Of a stretch of DNA of 8,852 nt, positions 5,815-8,852 are shown one piece after another. Origin of the DNA: Deltaproteobacteria bacterium (lineage in GTDB: Bacteria > UBA10199 > DSSB01); the NCBI GenBank assembly GCA_021414045.1, contig JAIOPF010000121.1:1-8852 (forward strand). The letters are read 5' to 3'. The position numbers and the translations under genes were made by a program. The notes under the pieces are model-generated. The model worked only from the letters and a program-made list of their open reading frames with translations. It did not search any database and was not told the origin of the DNA. Positions within the stretch are counted from its first letter, which is position 1; each line of letters starts with the position of its first letter.

Positions 5815-6768
5815 CTATTTTCTTTTTTTGGGTTTGTCAGGGTTCGATTGGCTGAAAAAAGTCGATTTTTTGTCCAACAGGATCTTGGCCCGTCGCTTGG
5901 CGAGTTCGTTGGAAAGCCTTTGTTCAGGCAGGGCGGCCGCATCCGCCGCCAACACACCCGTCAGTAGTTTCGTGAACAGTGCTTGGTCTTGGATTTGGAC
6001 GGCGTAATATTGCGCCTCGCTCACGGGGCCCATTAAATATTTTCCGCCGCTGATCTCGATGGCTTTTTCGAAATTCATCTTGGATTTCTCCGGATCTCCG
6101 CCCAGCATTTTGGGCCTACCACCGTAGAACGCTCCGAGGAAGAGATGCGGTCCACCGAAATAATAACTGTCGTCCAATTCGATCATGCGATTGAAAAGGG
6201 CCTCGATGCGCGGCAGTTCGGCGACGGCGTCCGTCGAGTCCTTGTTGAAATTCAGGTAGTTGCCCCAGGCAAAGCCGGCCCAGAACATGTCTTCCATGTC
6301 CGCCTTGCCGAAAGTCTTGAGGGCCTTATTGAAATCGTCGAGGGTGCCTTCTTGGGCCTTGGCGAAGGCGGGATTGCGCGAGAGCAGCTGCAACCCGTAG
6401 TCGCGGGCGCGGGTGTAGAAGCGCTTCGCTCGGGCCATCGCCAGATCGTAAGCGGCTTGATTGCCGCCTTTATTGGCGAGGATGTCATTCTCGGTGAATC
6501 CGAAGGCGTATCCCGCATAGGCCTTCGTCAAGAGGAAGAGCACCTGCTTGTCCTTGGGATTCTGGGTATAGAAACCTTCGAGCATCTTCAGGAAGCCGAG
6601 GCTGGCTTGCTCGGCCAATTCGACGTCGTCTTCTCGGTCGATCGACGGACTCGCGTCATAAAAAATCTGGGCGCTGGCTTTGGTGGCGACCTTCTTAAAG
6701 CCGCAGGAAGTTAAGCCGAAGACCAGGAGGAGTGCCGTGAAGGCGGGCAAAAATTTCTTTAATTTCAT
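5815..6768 (-). CDS. tatT: TatT-like lipoprotein of a TPR-associated TRAP (TPAT) transporter
   Basis: This 317-residue protein matches the TRAP 'T component' family typified by Treponema pallidum TatT (Tp0956), a helical TPR-like lipoprotein that forms a trimer and binds the TRAP binding protein. The start is set at the ATG at 6768, not the in-frame ATG at 6807: from 6768 the protein opens with a lysine-rich end, a hydrophobic stretch and the lipobox L19-T20-S21-C22, and GAGG lies 5 bases upstream. The rest is helical. Recognisable segments are 'FLLTKAYAGYAFGFTENDI', 'ARAKRFYTRARDYGLQLL', 'MFWAGFAWGNYLNFNKDS' and 'GPHLFLGAFYGGRPKMLGGDPEKSKMNFEKAIE' (given in part), the last being the strongest family signature. 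The C-terminus is very basic. It is the first gene of the TRAP cluster and directly precedes the binding-protein gene, the order expected for a TPAT system. Whether it sits on the outer or inner membrane cannot be told from the sequence. Confidence 0.9.
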   Translation of the reverse strand: MKLKKFLPAFTALLLVFGLTSCGFKKVATKASAQIFYDASPSIDREDDVELAEQASLGFLKMLEGFYTQNPKDKQVLFLLTKAYAGYAFGFTENDILANKGGNQAAYDLAMARAKRFYTRARDYGLQLLSRNPAFAKAQEGTLDDFNKALKTFGKADMEDMFWAGFAWGNYLNFNKDSTDAVAELPRIEALFNRMIELDDSYYFGGPHLFLGAFYGGRPKMLGGDPEKSKMNFEKAIEISGGKYLMGPVSEAQYYAVQIQDQALFTKLLTGVLAADAAALPEQRLSNELAKRRAKILLDKKSTFFSQSNPDKPKKRK

Positions 6769-6833
6769 AGGGCCTCGGTGCCTAGCAGGGGTGAAGGAAA
6801 GAAGCAAGCGTTCTCCATTTCCGAACGAAACTA

Positions 6834-6864
6834 AGATAACTTTATGAAATTACTATAATTATCT
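6834..6864. promoter_or_regulatory. AT-rich dyad upstream of the TRAP operon, possible promoter or operator
   Basis: The 114-base gap 6769-6882 between the metallopeptidase and the TatT-like gene contains a notably AT-rich stretch (about 6830-6868) in otherwise GC-rich DNA. AGATAA at 6834-6839 and TTATCT at 6859-6864 are perfect inverted repeats 19 bases apart. On the minus strand TATAGT (6857-6852) matches the -10 box at 5 of 6 bases, but no good -35 box is present. This is the most likely place for the promoter of the TRAP operon. The protein that might bind the dyad is unknown. Confidence 0.3.
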
Positions 6865-6882
6865 GAAAACCGCGGAATCGAT

Positions 6883-7584
6883 TCATTCGTCGGCGAGGAT
6901 GATACGGGAGGTATAGGGATTCGGATAGATGCTTTTCTTGAACAGTTTTCGCGTCAGCTCGTCCCTCTGGGCGTGCAGGCGGTGCGCTTCTTGGATGATG
7001 GCGCCGCGAATGGGAGCTGCATAGTACTTCAGGGTCTCGTTGCCGCTCTGGGCCTTCAAAAGAAATTGGACGATGGCGTCGGGCGAGTAACCCATCATCG
7101 CCAGCATGCGGCCGCAGAAGACGTCGGCCGCGGATTCTTCCTCGCGGCGAAGCTTGAAGATGTCTTCCCAGCTCAAGTGGTCGAGGTTGCCGTGCTTGGA
7201 GGTGTTCGAGATGAGATGGCCCCATTCGTGGGCCATGACCGCGCTGAGTAGGGCGTCATTGCCGCCGTTTTCCTGGAGAAATTCCACGCCCAAGTAGACG
7301 TTGCCCTTGTCGTCGGCGGCACCGACGGTATTCTTCGCCAGGAGCACCTTGCCGTCTTTGCCGGAGAGCAGACGCAATTTGCGGCGCGCCTTTTGGACAG
7401 CCCCGTAATGGGTGCTAAGATGAACTAGGTCGGGGTGATCGGCCCAGCGGACCACGATCGGCGGAGTTTCGCCAAGGGTTTTGCGTTGCGTACCTTCCGT
7501 CTGGACTTGCGGCGCTCCCGACGAGGTGCTGGTTTTCAGCCAGGTGGGAAGTTTGCTGAGGTTGGTTTCGACCTTAACGGTCAT
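6883..7584 (-). CDS. M48-like zinc metallopeptidase without export signal
   Basis: This 233-residue protein carries the zinc-binding helix H119-E120-W-G-H123, preceded by 'LLSAVMA' as is typical of M48 peptidases. The probable third zinc ligand lies in 'REEESAADVFCGRMLAMMGYSPDA' in shortened form (E149/E150 and D154), which matches the M48 'E-x-x-A-D' helix followed by a Gly-Tyr-x-Pro turn. Residues 190-205 resemble the 'HP...R' end of the domain. There is no signal peptide, lipobox or membrane helix, so it should act in the cytosol unless exported by another route. The first 40 residues are Ser/Thr/Gln-rich and look flexible. The ATG at 7584 has AAGGA 11 bases upstream, a rather long gap. 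It stands alone between a weak terminator and the TRAP operon. Substrate unknown. Another gluzincin family is possible because the HExxH to Glu spacing is short. Confidence 0.8.
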   Translation of the reverse strand: MTVKVETNLSKLPTWLKTSTSSGAPQVQTEGTQRKTLGETPPIVVRWADHPDLVHLSTHYGAVQKARRKLRLLSGKDGKVLLAKNTVGAADDKGNVYLGVEFLQENGGNDALLSAVMAHEWGHLISNTSKHGNLDHLSWEDIFKLRREEESAADVFCGRMLAMMGYSPDAIVQFLLKAQSGNETLKYYAAPIRGAIIQEAHRLHAQRDELTRKLFKKSIYPNPYTSRIILADE

Positions 7585-7616
7585 AAAAAGGGCATTCCTT
7601 CATCTTCTATTATCGG

Positions 7617-7636
7617 AAAAACCGGACATCCCGGTT
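7617..7636 (-). terminator. Modest rho-independent terminator after the ABC exporter operon
   Basis: On the minus strand AACCGG (7636-7631) and CCGGTT (7625-7620) form a 6-base stem around a 5-base loop, followed by a short T-run (7621-7617). It starts 10 bases after the stop of the permease gene and before the metallopeptidase gene, where a transcript end is expected. The stem and U-tract are short, so readthrough into the metallopeptidase gene is likely. Confidence 0.6.
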
Positions 7637-7646
7637 GCGCATCCTC

Positions 7647-8411
7647 TTAACGTACCAGTTTGTAACCCTTTTTAAAGAGATAAACGCATAATAAGTAGCT
7701 CAATAGGGCCGTTCCGCCCAAAAAACCCAAGGAATACCAATAGGAGATATCCGAATGTCCCAAGACGGCGTAACGCGTGGCATCCACGAGATAAAAGATG
7801 GGATTGAAGAGACTGACCTTGGCCCAGAAATTCGGCAGCATGTGGATCGAGTAAAAGACGCCTCCCAGATAGATGAAGGGCGTGATGACGAAGGTGGTGA
7901 AGGTGGCGATTTGGTCCCAGCCTTCGGCCCAGAGCGCCGAGAGGATGCCCAGGCTGGAAAAGAGGATGGAGCTGAGCGAGATCACTAGCAGCGTGTGCGG
8001 CCAATGGTGGATCTGGAGATGCACCGTTGGGATGCCCACCAGCAAGGTCATCATGCCGACGAGCAGTCCCCGGAACAAGCCGCCGATGATGAAGGCGGTC
8101 ACCAATTGGATGGGCGACAGTGGGCAGGAAACCATGTTCTCGATGGAGCGATCCATGCGCGCCATGAAGAGACTGGTGGAACTATTGGCGTAGGCGTTGT
8201 TGACGACGCCCATGGCTGCGAGCCCCGGCAAGATATAAAGGACGTAGTCGAATCCGCCGATCTGCTTGATCCGCGATCCCAAGGAATAACCGAAGATGAA
8301 GATGTAGAGCAACGTCGTCAGGATGGGTGGCGCTATCGTCTGTCCCGCGAGGCGGGTGAAGCGATAGAATTCGCGCAATACCAAGGTGCCGAAGCCGATG
8401 GGATTCTTCAT
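7647..8411 (-). CDS. ABC-2 type exporter permease, YadH/DrrB-like
   Basis: This 254-residue protein is the membrane subunit of an ABC exporter and is close in length to E. coli YadH. Six hydrophobic helices lie at about residues 26-43, 58-76, 104-127, 139-161, 169-187 and 227-246. Family signatures include the amphipathic N-terminal 'REFYRFTR', 'ILTTLLYIFIFGYSLGSRI', the 'YVLYILPGLAAMGVVNNAYANSSTSLF' region in shortened form, 'CPLSPIQ', and 'LFNPIFYLVDATRY' before the last helix. Its ATG overlaps the stop of the ATPase gene (ATGA at 8411-8408), so the pair is co-translated. Relatives export drugs, lipids or polysaccharides; YadGH itself has no settled substrate, and nothing here reveals one. 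A modest terminator follows the stop. Confidence 0.92.
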   Translation of the reverse strand: MKNPIGFGTLVLREFYRFTRLAGQTIAPPILTTLLYIFIFGYSLGSRIKQIGGFDYVLYILPGLAAMGVVNNAYANSSTSLFMARMDRSIENMVSCPLSPIQLVTAFIIGGLFRGLLVGMMTLLVGIPTVHLQIHHWPHTLLVISLSSILFSSLGILSALWAEGWDQIATFTTFVITPFIYLGGVFYSIHMLPNFWAKVSLFNPIFYLVDATRYAVLGHSDISYWYSLGFLGGTALLSYLLCVYLFKKGYKLVR

Positions 8412-8852
8412 GACGCGGCCTTCTTGCCGTTGGTCTCGGCTTGGGCGAGGGTTTTCCCGGTGAGTTTCAAAAAGACCTCTTCAAGATCCCCCTTCTTGAG
8501 GTTGATGTCCTCGACGCGGCATCCTGGTTTCGCGAGAATCCTCTCGATCAGCGCCTCGACCATGACCCCGATGCGCTTGGCCCTCGCCCTCAGGAGCTGG
8601 CCCTCCAATCGCACCTCGGGAAGGTCGGAAAATTCGGAGGGATCCAATTCTCCACTCACCACGATTTCGACCTCCGAGTCGCAATACTTGTCGATCAGTT
8701 CCTGCGGCGAGCCCATCTCGATGATTTTGCCGTGGTTGATGATGCCGATGCGCTCGCAGAGGGCCTCGGCTTCGTCAATGTAATGGGTGGTGAGCAGGAT
8801 GGTGGTTCCGTTGCGGTTGAGATCGCGCAGGTACTTCCATAATTCGTGGCGC
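8408..8852 (-). CDS. ABC exporter ATPase, YadG/DrrA-like, 5' end missing
   Basis: The frame is open from the right edge to a TGA at 8408, so about 147 C-terminal residues are present and the start lies outside the window. The first residues read 'HELWKYLRDLNRNGTTILLTTHY', containing the H-loop His (TTHY), followed by 'IDEAEALCERIGIINHGKIIEMGS', a standard ATPase D-E-A-E and 'I-x-x-G-K-I' end of the nucleotide-binding domain. Walker A, Q-loop, signature motif and Walker B must lie upstream and cannot be checked. The remaining ~100 residues form the small accessory domain typical of DrrA/YadG/NatA-type ATPases, ending with 'DLEEVFLKLTGK', a frequent signature. An ATG at 8716 is internal to the domain, not a start. 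It pairs with the permease gene through an ATGA overlap. Confidence 0.93.
   Translation of the reverse strand, partial: RHELWKYLRDLNRNGTTILLTTHYIDEAEALCERIGIINHGKIIEMGSPQELIDKYCDSEVEIVVSGELDPSEFSDLPEVRLEGQLLRARAKRIGVMVEALIERILAKPGCRVEDINLKKGDLEEVFLKLTGKTLAQAETNGKKAAS

Noticed and set aside
6145..6714. Plus-strand open frame of about 189 codons
   Set aside because: It is antisense to the TatT-like gene, without motifs.
6769..6807. Upstream in-frame ATG giving a 13-residue longer TatT-like protein
   Set aside because: The extension would put a polar, basic segment before the lipoprotein signal. The ATG at 6768 has a better ribosome site and a normal signal peptide.
6854..6859. Perfect TATAAT on the plus strand
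   Set aside because: It points into the 3' end of the minus-strand metallopeptidase gene with no plus-strand gene downstream and no -35 box. It is likely a by-product of the AT-rich intergenic DNA.
7995..8783. Plus-strand open frame of about 262 codons
   Set aside because: It lies antisense across both ABC transporter genes, which are clear family members with ATGA coupling.

Overview
The window looks like chromosomal DNA of a GC-rich Gram-negative bacterium. Evidence for an outer membrane and periplasm is a lipoprotein signal with a lipobox, a Sec-exported TRAP binding protein, and a TatT-type TRAP accessory protein of the sort first described in Treponema pallidum. The gene mix fits an environmental deltaproteobacterium-like lineage or candidate phylum, but nothing here fixes the taxon. 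No rRNA, tRNA, CRISPR array or insertion sequence was seen, and coding density is high.

Layout, left to right. (1) Positions 1-1055, minus strand: the N-terminal 351 residues of an acidic, helical, unrecognised protein that runs off the left edge. It carries one canonical EF-hand loop and three degenerate look-alikes. (2) Positions 1197-1855, plus strand: a two-gene toxin-antitoxin module, a Phd/YefM-like antitoxin followed by a PIN-domain (VapC-like) toxin, joined by an ATGA overlap. (3) Positions 1852-6768, minus strand, read from right to left: a TatT-like lipoprotein, a DctP-family binding protein, a strong intrinsic terminator, a DctQ-type small membrane subunit, a DctM-type large membrane subunit, and a cation diffusion facilitator. 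The last three are translationally coupled (GTGA and TAATG overlaps). (4) Positions 6883-7584, minus strand: an M48-like zinc metallopeptidase with no export signal. (5) Positions 7647-8852, minus strand: an ABC-2 exporter pair of the YadG/YadH (DrrA/DrrB) type. The ATPase gene is cut by the right edge and only its C-terminal half is present.

How the genes work together. The TRAP genes form a complete TPAT system (tetratricopeptide-repeat protein-associated TRAP transporter). The TatT trimer is expected to dock onto the binding protein, which delivers ligand to the QM membrane pair for ion-driven uptake. The binding protein has Trp where most TRAP binding proteins have the carboxylate-binding Arg, so the ligand is probably not a simple organic acid. 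The hairpin terminator just after the binding-protein gene would make that protein in excess over the membrane subunits. The CDF metal exporter is coupled to the M subunit, which raises the question of a metal link to this TRAP system. The toxin-antitoxin module converges on the end of this operon, sharing a TTAA where both stop codons overlap.

The most unusual points are the EF-hand-like repeat protein, the Trp-for-Arg TRAP binding protein within a TPAT operon, the internal terminator, and the coupled CDF gene.
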